Shown here piece after piece: positions 6,290 through 6,395 of a stretch of DNA of 6,395 nt. The DNA is taken from NCBI GenBank assembly GCA_013696525.1, contig JACCYK010000196.1, positions 1-6,395 of the forward strand. Direction: 5' to 3'. Source of the DNA: Chloroflexia bacterium (GTDB taxonomy: Bacteria; Chloroflexota; Chloroflexia; Thermomicrobiales; UBA6265). The notes under the pieces are model-generated. The model ran no database searches. It was given only the letters and a program-made list of their open reading frames with translations, and was not told the DNA's origin. Numbering within the stretch: position 1 is the stretch's first letter; each line of letters opens with the position of its first letter. The position numbers and the translations under genes were made by a program.

Positions 6290-6395
6290 TAATGGGGATT
6301 GGCTGGTTCGCGAGCAACGCTGCCGGCGGCCTTCCGTTGGTGAAGCCGGCGATCGCCCAACTCACGCAACCAACGACGCGAGCGGTGCCGGAGGG
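6290..6395. other. Right-edge segment, open in both directions, no supported gene
   Basis: On the plus strand an ATG at 6292, close behind AAAGGAAG, opens a frame to the window edge (MGIGWFASNAAGG...). On the minus strand a frame enters from the edge and ends at TAG 6279-6281 (…ALLANQPIPISFL). Both are about 35 codons, too short to judge and without a recognisable domain. It may be the start of a divergent gene, the end of another one, or a non-coding repeat. Confidence 0.3.

Noticed and set aside
1..6395. CRISPR array, tRNA or rRNA gene, insertion sequence
   Set aside because: I found no spaced identical repeats, no tRNA-like cloverleaf, no rRNA signature and no transposase motif or terminal inverted repeats on reading both strands.

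Overview
The window is GC-rich bacterial DNA carrying seven recognisable protein genes, with no RNA gene, transposase or CRISPR array. The base composition, the mix of genes and the WWPEGEPWPP stretch at the start of the sensor kinase make me lean towards Chloroflexota (Thermomicrobia-like). That placement is inference; an actinobacterium is possible.

Layout. Bases 1-1872 (+) hold the C-terminal part of a large molybdenum hydroxylase subunit (isoquinoline 1-oxidoreductase beta / xanthine dehydrogenase family) that begins outside the window. A 220-base gap with a 9-bp inverted repeat follows. Bases 2093-2935 (+) encode a class I SAM-dependent methyltransferase. From about 2984 onwards all genes lie on the minus strand. 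Reading in their direction of transcription: a response regulator (6185-5496) and a sensor histidine kinase (5499-4372), which overlap as ATGA; then, after 152 bases, three small ribbon-helix-helix antitoxin-like genes in a row (4219-3947, 3935-3675, 3633-3376); and last a VapC PIN-domain toxin (from 3379) that overlaps the third antitoxin by 4 bp (GTGA).

The toxin-antitoxin segment is the most unusual part. Its three small antitoxin-like proteins align without gaps over their first 37 residues, yet there is only one toxin gene. That toxin is interrupted by an in-frame TAG at codon 108. The reading frame continues after the TAG with the normal VapC C-terminal end (LLFIGQDF...TDI) to a second stop at 2984. 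The segment is also visibly poorer in G+C than its flanks, which fits an acquired, decaying module.

The OmpR-type two-component pair should act as one phosphorelay. Short repeats about one helical turn apart lie upstream of the regulator gene and could be its own binding sites. The molybdenum hydroxylase has Gln where the family normally has its catalytic Glu, so its activity is in doubt. The right end (6186-6395) contains no gene I can support firmly.
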